A stretch of 59,570 bases of DNA from the NCBI GenBank assembly GCA_035627375.1, contig DASPLX010000014.1, positions 1 to 59,570 of the forward strand, read 5' to 3'. Below are positions 25,222 to 32,213 of the stretch, in pieces (positions within the stretch are counted from its first letter, which is position 1; each line of letters starts with the position of its first letter). This stretch comes from DASPLX01 sp035627375. Its GTDB lineage: Bacteria > Pseudomonadota > Gammaproteobacteria > Burkholderiales > Burkholderiaceae_D. The notes below the pieces were generated by a model, which saw only the letters and a list, made by a program, of their open reading frames with translations, ran no database searches and was not told the origin of the DNA. Position numbers and translations under genes: made by a program.

Positions 25222-27630
25222 CTATTTCGACATGGCGTTCGGCGGCGTGCGGCCGTAAGCCGCATACGGCACCGCCGCGGTCTGGTTGACGCCCGGCCGC
25301 GACCAGTCGCACACGCCGCCCGGAAAGATCGCGGCGAGCCGCGCGAACTCGGCGTCGGTGAAGCTGACGGCATAGTCGCTGCGATTGACCGGCTTGAGCT
25401 GGCATTTGAGCTTGCCCGCCGCGAGTTCCATGCCGGCGCCCTTGCGCGGGAAGGAGTAGGACGGCCACAACGCATTGCATTGGGTCGTCGCCTGGCTGCT
25501 CCAGGTTTGCGTCTCGGCGATGAATTGCGGCGTTGCCGCGCGCGTGAAGCAGCCGTCGGTCGCGGCGGCCGGCTTCCTGGCGATGACCTTGTCGCGCGGC
25601 GACAGCGTCGAGGCATCCGTGCGGATCGCCTCCATCCATTGAATGAAGACATTCCATGCCTGGTTCCGGATCGCGGAACCCGCCCCCGAAGGCGCGCCGC
25701 GCCACATCACGTGGTTACGCGCATCGCCGTTGGCCTGCGCCATGCGTTCGCGCACGGCGAAGTGGAACCATTGGAAATGGTAGTTGCTGTCCTCGTTGTA
25801 GGCGCCGGACAGATCGAACACGGGAATCGCCGCCAGCCCGGTGCCGCCGCCGAGCAGCAAGCCGCTTTGATAGGCGCGCCGGATCGCATTCGGATCGGCG
25901 GCGTTGCGCGTCGCGACGTAATTGGCATCGCGGTCGTAGCCGCCGATGCGGCCGTTCAGGTCGAGGAATTGTTCCTTGCTGATGATGCCGGCGTTGAGCG
26001 CCTCGAATCCATACTGGACGCCGACGTTATCGTAGGGCCAGAGCGCATGGCCGGCGGCGTCGGTGCCCAAGACGTTGCGCGCGGCGTCGAACACGGTGGG
26101 CCGGGCGCCGCTCCGGTTGGTGACCGGATCATAGCGGAGCGCGGCCGGCACAGCCGGGTTCCAGACCGCCGAACGGTAAGCGCCGAACACCGGGCTGGCG
26201 GGAATCGGGTCGCCGCGGTTCAGCACCGGATCGGCGCGTCCGGCCTGCAGCGCCAGGTCATACCACGCGCGCGCCGTGCGGTGTCCCGATACCACAGTCA
26301 TCTGCGCCTCGGTGAAGCCGGCGACATTGTTCGACAACAGGTAGCGGGCGAGCAGGCGCGCATCGAGCGCGGCGTTGGTCAGTGTGAGTGTGTCCGGAAA
26401 GGTTTCGTCGATGAAGACGCCGTCGAGCACGCCGGGGAAAGCGTCGGCGATCTGCAGCGCGAAATAAGCGCCGCCGGAGCTGCCGATACCGATGGTATAG
26501 GACGGCACGCCATAGGTCTCGATGAAATGCTCCTTGCTCATCATCGCGCTTTCGCCGGCCAGCACGGCATTGCAATTGTTGGCCGGATGATTGAGGGTGT
26601 TGGCGAGCAGCGCATAGCCTTCCGCCAGGCGCGCGAGATTGTCGCCGGCCAGCAGGTCGACGCCGATGCTGTCGCCCTGCACATACCAACCGCCGACGCA
26701 GCCGGTGCCTTGCAGCGCGATCAGGCGCTTGTTCCAGCCTTGCGGCGGCGTCGCCGGATGCGGCGTTCCTTCCTTGGTCGGATCGAACAGGATCGCGCTT
26801 TGATGGATGCCGCGCGCGATCGTCGCGGTGTCGATGCGCACGACGAACGGCAGCGATCTGCCGTTCACGGCGACAGTCGCGACATCGGCCGGCAAGGCGG
26901 TGGTCGAAGGCAAGGGCCGGACTTGGCCCGATATCGAGCGGTACATATAGGTCACCCTGGCCGGCGCCGAGCAATCGGCATCGGTCGCGTTGCCGAGGCG
27001 CGAACCGTCGGGCAGGATGAAATTCTGGGTCTGGCAGACGAACGGAGCGATATGCGGGCCGGACACGATGGGGCCGCTGACCGGATGGTTGGTGACGTTG
27101 AGGTTGCCCAGCGCGCCGCCATAGCTCGCGCTCAACGTGTTGACGCCATCCCTCAGCCCGCTGACGAGCCCGATCATATGGCCGGGACGGGCGGCATCGG
27201 TACGGAAAGTATTACCGACCGCCGCGCCATTGAGCGTGACGGCGAGCGTCGGATTCCCCGTCGTCGTCGAGGGCAAGGCGATATCGACCAGCACGCTGCC
27301 GCCGCTCGCGTATTCCGGCCGCGACGACAGCAATTGCACCACCGGTGCGCCGGGGGTCGGCGTCGGAGTCGGAGTGGGGGTAGGTGTTGGAGTAGGCGTC
27401 GGAGCCGGGGTCGGACCGGGGGCAGGCGTCGGGCTGGGGGTGGGGGTGGGCGTGCCGCTTGGATTCGTGCCGGCGCCGCCGGATCCGCCGCCGCAGCTGA
27501 CCAACGCCGCACCGGCCGCGATCGCGGCCGCCAGGGAAACGGCGAAGGAAACAGAGCGCCGCGGCCGGCGGGAAGCAAAGCTCGCGGCAGCCTGCGCATC
27601 CGCGCACAAGCGATTCATCGTGTTCACCAT
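25222..27630 (-). CDS. large lipoprotein alpha/beta hydrolase (DUF6351-like) with Pro-Thr linker
   Basis: About 802 residues from ATG 27630 (ATG 27618 is an alternative). A long N-terminal stretch leads to a lipobox LVSC followed by a glycine-rich GGGSGG and then about 30 residues of alternating proline and threonine (27356-27460), a flexible spacer. A beta-rich region follows (VVQLLSSRPEYASGGSVLVD). The catalytic part has GWNKRLIALQGTGCVGGWYV and the nucleophile elbow TIGIGSSGGAYFALQIAD. Eight or more cysteines in the mature part suggest disulphides. I take it as a surface or periplasmic esterase/depolymerase-like protein, similar in style to DUF6351; tannase-type or hydroxybutyrate oligomer hydrolase are alternatives. 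Confidence 0.75.
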   Translation of the reverse strand: MVNTMNRLCADAQAAASFASRRPRRSVSFAVSLAAAIAAGAALVSCGGGSGGAGTNPSGTPTPTPSPTPAPGPTPAPTPTPTPTPTPTPTPTPGAPVVQLLSSRPEYASGGSVLVDIALPSTTTGNPTLAVTLNGAAVGNTFRTDAARPGHMIGLVSGLRDGVNTLSASYGGALGNLNVTNHPVSGPIVSGPHIAPFVCQTQNFILPDGSRLGNATDADCSAPARVTYMYRSISGQVRPLPSTTALPADVATVAVNGRSLPFVVRIDTATIARGIHQSAILFDPTKEGTPHPATPPQGWNKRLIALQGTGCVGGWYVQGDSIGVDLLAGDNLARLAEGYALLANTLNHPANNCNAVLAGESAMMSKEHFIETYGVPSYTIGIGSSGGAYFALQIADAFPGVLDGVFIDETFPDTLTLTNAALDARLLARYLLSNNVAGFTEAQMTVVSGHRTARAWYDLALQAGRADPVLNRGDPIPASPVFGAYRSAVWNPAVPAALRYDPVTNRSGARPTVFDAARNVLGTDAAGHALWPYDNVGVQYGFEALNAGIISKEQFLDLNGRIGGYDRDANYVATRNAADPNAIRRAYQSGLLLGGGTGLAAIPVFDLSGAYNEDSNYHFQWFHFAVRERMAQANGDARNHVMWRGAPSGAGSAIRNQAWNVFIQWMEAIRTDASTLSPRDKVIARKPAAATDGCFTRAATPQFIAETQTWSSQATTQCNALWPSYSFPRKGAGMELAAGKLKCQLKPVNRSDYAVSFTDAEFARLAAIFPGGVCDWSRPGVNQTAAVPYAAYGRTPPNAMSK
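27356..27460 (-). repeat. low-complexity tract encoding the Pro-Thr spacer
   Basis: Read on the plus strand this is a degenerate run of GTCGGAGTGGGGGTAGG-like hexamers, (GGNGTN)n, which on the minus strand encodes alternating Pro and Thr. It is likely prone to slippage in multiples of six bases, changing spacer length without breaking the frame. Confidence 0.8.
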
Positions 27631-27853
27631 GATTCCGCCGATGGAATGCGCACGGATCGGGACGATCCGCGCCTGTCGTTCGACGGTAGCGCGGGCCTCT
27701 TGTAACAGGCTTGATCTGGCGCATCCGATACCGGGACCGGATTGCATGCGGCGCAAACGATTTGCGAGATGACGAATCGCAATGCCGGCTCTGCTACGAT
27801 AGCCGCCTGCTTGCCGTTTTCGCGGCATCCCGACATCGTTTCCCGTATCCGAC

Positions 27854-28411
27854 ATGAATCGACATCCGCCGCTTCGCATCGAGACCGCACGTCTCGTTCT
27901 GCGCCGCCCCGAATCCGCCGACCTCGAAGCGCTATTCGATATCCACGGCGATCCGGAAACCAACCGCTTCAATCCGAGCGGCCCGATGCCGTCGCGGCAA
28001 AAGGCGGTCGAGGTCCTCGAGGCCTGGCTCGCGCATTGGGAAGGCGCAGGCTTCGGTTACTGGTCGGTCTGCAAGCGGGACGATGCCGCGCAGGTGATCG
28101 GTTTCGGCGGCGTGATGAACAAGACGATCGACGGCAGGGAAGGCTTGAATCTGTATTTCCGGTTCCGGCCCTCGGCCTGGGGCTCGGGCTATGCGAACGA
28201 GATGGCGCAAGCCGCGCTGGATTTCACCTTCAACACGCTCGAACGCGAACCTGTCTGGGGCCTGGTGCGGCCATCCAACCTGCCGTCGCGCAAGGCGCTC
28301 GAGCGGCTCGGCATGGTGCTCGCGCGAACCGTCGACGACGTCGCAGGCCAGGAGCCGAGCCTGCTGTACGAACTGGACCGCGCGCGGTTTTCGAAGCCGT
28401 CCGGCGGATGA
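27854..28411 (+). CDS. GNAT acetyltransferase of the RimJ/RimL type
   Basis: 185 residues. The opening LRIETARLVLRRPESADLEALFDI and the acceptor-domain pattern FGYWSVCKRDDAAQVIGFGGV followed by LYFRFRPSAWGSGYANEMAQAAL (acetyl-CoA loop) and LVRPSNLPSRKALERLGM place it in the RimJ/RimL family. Members acetylate ribosomal protein N termini, aminoglycosides or small amines; the target here is unknown. It starts 223 bases from the divergent hydrolase gene and converges with the RDD gene. Confidence 0.88.
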   Translation: MNRHPPLRIETARLVLRRPESADLEALFDIHGDPETNRFNPSGPMPSRQKAVEVLEAWLAHWEGAGFGYWSVCKRDDAAQVIGFGGVMNKTIDGREGLNLYFRFRPSAWGSGYANEMAQAALDFTFNTLEREPVWGLVRPSNLPSRKALERLGMVLARTVDDVAGQEPSLLYELDRARFSKPSGG

Positions 28412-28443
28412 CGCTTTACTCACCCGCTCTGCGAAATCGCCGG

Positions 28444-28923
28444 CTAGCCGGCTTGCTCGTCGAAGTTCACCGGTTCCGTCCCGCGCTGCTTCGGCCGCAC
28501 GACGACGGTGCCGGCCAGCTTGTCGTGCCAGCCCTGTTTCTTCGGATCGAAGGCGATCCAGACGAAACCGAGAAACAGCGGGATCATCGATAGGTAGTAG
28601 CCGAGATAGCGGATGATGTATTGCGTCGTGCCCGGCGCTTCCCCGGTCTTGGCATCGACGATCGTGGCGCGGATCACCATCTTGCCCGGCGTGGCATTCT
28701 TCAGGATCCAGAATGCCACGACGGCTACCGCCGGCAACACGGTCGACGTCCAGAAATTGCTGTGGGCGGTCATCCACAAGGCGCCGCCGCCCATCAGCGG
28801 ATATCCGCCGTAGACGAAATTGCCGAGCGGGAGCAGGATCAATCCCGACAGCACGAGATCGATCACGCTTGCCAGGACGCGCGGCCAAAAGCCGACGTAT
28901 TCCAGTTCCTTTGCATCATTCAT
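28444..28923 (-). CDS. RDD family membrane protein
   Basis: 159 residues with GGGAGG before the ATG. The N-terminal EYVGFWPRVLASVIDLVLSG holds the Arg and Asp that give the RDD family its name, followed by three to four hydrophobic helices (LVLSGLILLPLGNFVY; STVLPAVAVVAFWIL; IRYLGYYLSMIPLFLGFVWI). ATPGKMVIRATIVDAKTG is the typical loop after helix 2. The last 25 residues are charged and cytoplasmic (HDKLAGTVVVRPKQ). RDD proteins are small inner-membrane proteins, some proposed as Na+/H+ antiporters or transport helpers; function here is unassigned. The folE gene lies 69 bases to its right on the same strand. Confidence 0.88.
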   Translation of the reverse strand: MNDAKELEYVGFWPRVLASVIDLVLSGLILLPLGNFVYGGYPLMGGGALWMTAHSNFWTSTVLPAVAVVAFWILKNATPGKMVIRATIVDAKTGEAPGTTQYIIRYLGYYLSMIPLFLGFVWIAFDPKKQGWHDKLAGTVVVRPKQRGTEPVNFDEQAG

Positions 28924-28992
28924 GTCAGCCTCCCTCGATGAGTGGATGAAGCGATGCCGCGCCGGCGGATGTCCACCGATGGAACCAACAGC

Positions 28993-29562
28993 TTACTGCT
29001 TCTCTCTCGCCAGCGACAGGAATTCGGTACGCAAGCCGAAGTTGGTGCGCATTTCGCCCAGCAAGGCCGAGGTCACGGTCTCTTCGCCCGGTACCTGGAT
29101 GCCGCGGCTTTCCATGCACATGTGGCGGCAGCGGATCACGACGCCGACCGAGAACGGCTGGACATGCTGCATCAGCGCTTCGGCGATCTGGATCGTCAGC
29201 CGTTCCTGCACCTGCAGGCGCTTGGCGAAGCATTCGACCAGGCGCGTCAGTTTCGACAAGCCGACAATGCGGCCGTTCGGCGTGTAGCCGACGGTGGCGG
29301 TGCCGAAGAAGGGCGCCAGGTGATGCTCGCAATGGCTGTAGACCGGAATGCCGCGCACCACGATCAATTCATTGTATTGCTCGGCGCCGTCTTCGAATAC
29401 CTTGAGGATCTCGGCCGGGTCCTTTTGATAACCCGAAGTCCAGTGCTTCCACGCCTTGTCGACGCGCACCGGCGTTTCCTGCAAGCCTTGCCGGTCGGGG
29501 TCTTCGCCGAGATGGCGCAGCAGGCGGCGCCAGTCCTCGGGTGAAAAATCGTCTTTGTCCAT
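28993..29562 (-). CDS. folE: GTP cyclohydrolase I
   Basis: 189 residues from ATG 29562, which has GGGAAGGAAG upstream; longer versions run into the inverted repeat and look non-coding. It converts GTP to 7,8-dihydroneopterin triphosphate, the first step of folate and tetrahydrobiopterin synthesis. The zinc ligands and active site are present: YSHCEHHLAPFFG (Cys and His), RCRHMCM (second Cys), and GYTPNGRIVGLSKLTRLVE. The N-terminal RRLLRHLGEDPDRQGLQETPVRV is standard. Length is at the short end of the family, as is common in proteobacteria. Confidence 0.95.
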   Translation of the reverse strand: MDKDDFSPEDWRRLLRHLGEDPDRQGLQETPVRVDKAWKHWTSGYQKDPAEILKVFEDGAEQYNELIVVRGIPVYSHCEHHLAPFFGTATVGYTPNGRIVGLSKLTRLVECFAKRLQVQERLTIQIAEALMQHVQPFSVGVVIRCRHMCMESRGIQVPGEETVTSALLGEMRTNFGLRTEFLSLAREKQ

Positions 29563-29617
29563 CGCTGCTTCCTTCCCTCGCGCTGTTGTCCTGCGCGTCG
29601 TTTGCAAGGCGCTATTG

Positions 29618-29767
29618 TAGAGCGTTCGGCGGTAGAGCGTTTTCAGTCCGGATTTACGGGTTGCGCCGTCCGTCTTGGGAATGCAGCGCAAGGCGCGGCG
29701 CGGTGAGCCTTGCGCTCACCAGCCCTAGACCTCACGCAACCCGCAAATCCGGTGAAACCGCTCTACC
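29618..29767. repeat. large imperfect inverted repeat with nested hairpins upstream of folE
   Basis: The left arm 29631-29665 (35 bases) and right arm 29735-29767 (33 bases) are complementary except for two mismatches and a two-base insertion. Inside lie a perfect 10-bp stem AGCGCAAGGC (29685-29694) / GCCTTGCGCT (29707-29716) and an overlapping alternative stem GGTGAG (29702-29707) / CTCACC (29715-29720). GTAGAGCGTT occurs twice in direct orientation at 29618 and 29632. It lies between the stop of the zinc-ribbon gene and the start of folE. Confidence 0.75.
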
Positions 29768-29778
29768 AGCGGAAAGCG

Positions 29779-29997
29779 TCAATGATGATGATGCATCCAG
29801 TGCGCATCGTCCGACGCCAGGTAAGCGTCGACGGCATCCTTCTGTCCGGTCGCGTGGCGTTTCACTTCACCGCAGGAACAGATGCCCTGGTAGGGCTGGA
29901 TGTGGGAACAGGCGGAGACTTTTTGCAGGTAAACCGTCACCGGTTTGCCGCATTTCGCGCATTTGAAGGTGAGCGTGCGTGCAGGTTTGTTGGCCAT
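29779..29997 (-). CDS. zinc-ribbon mini-protein with histidine-rich tail
   Basis: 72 residues. It carries two CxxC or CxC pairs: FKCAKCGKPV near residues 12-17 and GICSCGEVKRH near 39-44, with another Cys and His at ACSH, so it can form a zinc ribbon. The C terminus is HWMHHHH, a cluster of five histidines that could bind metal. Read leftward it follows the MTA/SAH nucleosidase gene after 44 bases and probably shares its mRNA. Too short for a catalytic role; a metal-binding or nucleic-acid-binding accessory protein is possible. Not assigned to a known family. Confidence 0.65.
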   Translation of the reverse strand: MANKPARTLTFKCAKCGKPVTVYLQKVSACSHIQPYQGICSCGEVKRHATGQKDAVDAYLASDDAHWMHHHH

Positions 29998-30041
29998 GAT
30001 GAATCGGGTGAAAAAATCGGATAAGGAATCGGATCGGCCGG

Positions 30042-30845
30042 TCAATCCGCCCGGTTGCCGGTCGCCGGCTCGCGGGCGGCAGGGCCGTCGAAGAAACGCT
30101 TGACGATACCGAAGGCATAACGGGCGGCGACGCGCTCGATGAAGCGCATGAAATCGACCGGCGAATCCTCGTTGGCATTGTCGGAAATGGTGCGGATCAC
30201 GGCAAAGGGAATGCCGAACTCGAAACAGACTTGCGCCACGGCGGCGCCTTCCATTTCGACGGCCAGCAATTCCGGGAAATCGGCTTTCAACCGCTCCAGA
30301 CGCAGGCTGTCGTCGATGAATTCGTCGCCGCTGGCGATCAAGCCGCGATGAATACGCGGCTGCGCGAGACGGAATGCCGCGCGGTCGGCGGCGTCGACAA
30401 CGTTTTCCAGGTCGGCTGCCAGGAAAGCCTTGGCCGCCGCATCCAGGCGGTCCGTCAAATGCCGGTCGGATGCGAAATGCTGCAAACCCAGTAACGGCAC
30501 TTCGAAGCGCGGAAACAAGGGACTGGCATCCATATCGTGCTGGACCAGCGTGTCGGCGATCACGATGTCGCCCACCGAAATCCCGGCATCGCCGGCGCCG
30601 GCGACGCCGGTGAACAAGATATGCGTGACGCCGAAACGCTCGATCAGCGTGGCGACCGTGGCGGCGGCGGCGACCTTGCCGATGCGCGACAACACGAAAA
30701 CGCAATCATGGCCGCCGAGCTTGCCGGAAACATAATCCCGCATTCCCAACGTGATGGTCGTTCCGCCACGCAACTGTTCAACCAGGCCGGCTTGCTCTTC
30801 GTGCAAGGCACTGATGATGCCGAAGCGGACAGGATGGTGGCTCAT
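30042..30845 (-). CDS. 5'-methylthioadenosine/S-adenosylhomocysteine nucleosidase-type phosphorylase
   Basis: 267 residues with the purine-nucleoside phosphorylase fold: FGIISALHEEQAGLVEQL at the N terminus, LSRIGKVAAAATVATLIERF, FTGVAGAGDAGISVGDIVIA, the ribose-binding LLAVEMEGAAVAQV and the catalytic aspartate in VIRTISDNANEDS. This matches MTA/SAH nucleosidase (MtnN/Pfs), which cleaves adenine from methylthioadenosine and S-adenosylhomocysteine, recycling methionine and removing methylation inhibitors. At 267 residues it is about 35 longer than E. coli MtnN, with an insertion around 125-165, so it may be a variant subfamily. Its promoter must lie in the AT-rich region to the right. Confidence 0.88.
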   Translation of the reverse strand: MSHHPVRFGIISALHEEQAGLVEQLRGGTTITLGMRDYVSGKLGGHDCVFVLSRIGKVAAAATVATLIERFGVTHILFTGVAGAGDAGISVGDIVIADTLVQHDMDASPLFPRFEVPLLGLQHFASDRHLTDRLDAAAKAFLAADLENVVDAADRAAFRLAQPRIHRGLIASGDEFIDDSLRLERLKADFPELLAVEMEGAAVAQVCFEFGIPFAVIRTISDNANEDSPVDFMRFIERVAARYAFGIVKRFFDGPAAREPATGNRAD

Positions 30846-31025
30846 CTGGATCGGTCGAAAGGGCTAAAGCCATGATTATTCAGGGAAATTAGCTTGCTGG
30901 CAAAACAATTCGACGCTTCCTTTCCAGTTTCTCCGCGCTTTCCCGTTCCGATAACGGGCAGTTGGTTCTTTTATTTTGTTGTTGATATATATGATTGGTA
31001 GTAGCTGTTAACAACTTCGCTTTTC

Positions 31026-31034
31026 TGTGGATAA
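31026..31034 (-). promoter_or_regulatory. perfect DnaA box
   Basis: TGTGGATAA, the complement of the consensus TTATCCACA. It is the AT-proximal box of element 1. Confidence 0.75.
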
Positions 31035-31183
31035 CTTGTTTACTCCTTAACGGATCAAGGGTTTACGTCCTGGATAACAAGCGGGATAAGCCTTGTATGG
31101 GAAAAGGATGAATCTTGGACAAAAAATCGGGTCTTGCACAAGTTCCGAGTTCTTCACAAACGATCTTGGGGATATCCCAATAG

Positions 31184-31192
31184 TTATCCACA
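31184..31192 (+). promoter_or_regulatory. perfect DnaA box
   Basis: TTATCCACA, opposite in direction to the box at 31026. Together they bracket 167 bases. A palindrome GGGATATCCC lies just upstream at 31169-31178. Confidence 0.75.
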
Positions 31193-31215
31193 GGGGAAGC
31201 CTCGGTCGCCGCCGT

Positions 31216-32091
31216 TCAACTGCCCCAGACGTTTTGCAGGAGTTGAAAGACGGCAGCGATCATCGGCTCGTTCTTGCGCTTGGCCAGGGTGATGAAGGAA
31301 AGCTCGGTCGACAGGCTGACGGCATCGGCGATCACCAGGCCATGGGCATGGGCTTCGCGCAAGGCGACCGATTCGCGTACCAGCGACAGGCCGACGCCGG
31401 ATTTCACGAGATCGAGCATCGACGGTTCCTGGTCGACCAGAGCGACCTTGTTCGGCGTGAGCTTGTATTGGGCAAAGATTTTCGTCAGCAGGCGATGATG
31501 GGCCGATTCGGGCGGGGTCCAGATCCACGGCAGGCGGGCAAGGGCCGGCCAGTCGCGGCCGGCGACGCGGTTTTTCCAGCCTTGCGGCGCGACGACGTTG
31601 TAGGTGAAGGAAGTCAGCGTCTGCGCATGGAATTCGCGGCCCGGCGTACCGAGATAAAAACCGACGTCGAGGGCGCCGCCTTTCACTTGCTGCAAGACCC
31701 AGCCCGACATGCCGTGCTGCAATTCGGTCGACAACTGGGGATGCGTTTCGACCAGGCGCTTGAGGAAGGCGCCGAGGCGGATGAATTCCGGATCGAGAAT
31801 GGTGCCGATCGAGAGCCGGCCGGACAAGGTTGTCAGCAAGGCGTCGGCGCCCTGGCGCAATTCGGAGACGCTCGCCATCACGCGCTCGGCATAGGGCAGG
31901 AGCTTCGTTCCGTGCTCGGTCAGGGCCATGCCGGCCGGGGTGCGCGCGAACAGTTGCAGCTTCAGTTCGGCTTGCAAGGACTTGATCTGCAGGCTGACCG
32001 CCGGCTGGGTCAGGTGCAGGCGTTCGGCGGCCCGGGTCAGGTTGCCTTCCTGGGCGACTGTCACGAAGGCGCGCAATTGGGTCAGATCCAT
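31216..32091 (-). CDS. LysR family regulator, divergent from mmsA
   Basis: 291 residues. The helix-turn-helix is LTQLRAFVTVAQEGNLTRAAERLHLTQPAVSLQIKSL, followed by QLFARTPAGMALTEHGTKLLPYAE, standard for LysR. The effector domain runs from about residue 90 to the end (LSIGTILDPEFIRLGAFLKRL, GALDVGFYLGTP, MLDLVKSGVGLSLVRE). It is divergent from mmsA over 122 bases, so control of methylmalonate-semialdehyde dehydrogenase and self-regulation are the likely roles. A dyad TATC (32118-32121) / GATA (32131-32134) in the gap is a candidate binding site. Confidence 0.92.
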   Translation of the reverse strand: MDLTQLRAFVTVAQEGNLTRAAERLHLTQPAVSLQIKSLQAELKLQLFARTPAGMALTEHGTKLLPYAERVMASVSELRQGADALLTTLSGRLSIGTILDPEFIRLGAFLKRLVETHPQLSTELQHGMSGWVLQQVKGGALDVGFYLGTPGREFHAQTLTSFTYNVVAPQGWKNRVAGRDWPALARLPWIWTPPESAHHRLLTKIFAQYKLTPNKVALVDQEPSMLDLVKSGVGLSLVRESVALREAHAHGLVIADAVSLSTELSFITLAKRKNEPMIAAVFQLLQNVWGS

Positions 32092-32213
32092 GAGCGCTTC
32101 TCTATAAAAATCCCTTATATCGGAGTTGATGATAACTCATTGGATTCGCCTTGGAGAGCGCGATATTCTGTGGAAATCGTGGGATCAAGCGGAATATTGC
32201 CAAAGGAATTCTT

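Larger units (their letters stand above)
30846..31215. other. AT-rich intergenic region with DnaA boxes (element 1)
   Basis: 370 bases without a gene, clearly lower in GC than its surroundings. It holds a T-rich stretch GTTCTTTTATTTT (30965-30977), which fits the E. coli oriC 13-mer GATCTNTTNTTTT at all but one fixed position, then ATATATATGA (30985-30994), GTTAAC (31007-31012), a perfect DnaA box TGTGGATAA (31026-31034), the partial box TCCTGGATAA (31068-31077), a one-mismatch box TTCTTCACA (31150-31158) and a second perfect box TTATCCACA (31184-31192). It is upstream of the nucleosidase gene. See the findings. Confidence 0.7.

Noticed and set aside
27356..27460. Repeat tract that could be taken for a CRISPR or tandem-repeat locus
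   Set aside because: The unit is a degenerate hexamer without spacers and is in frame inside a gene, coding the Pro-Thr linker.
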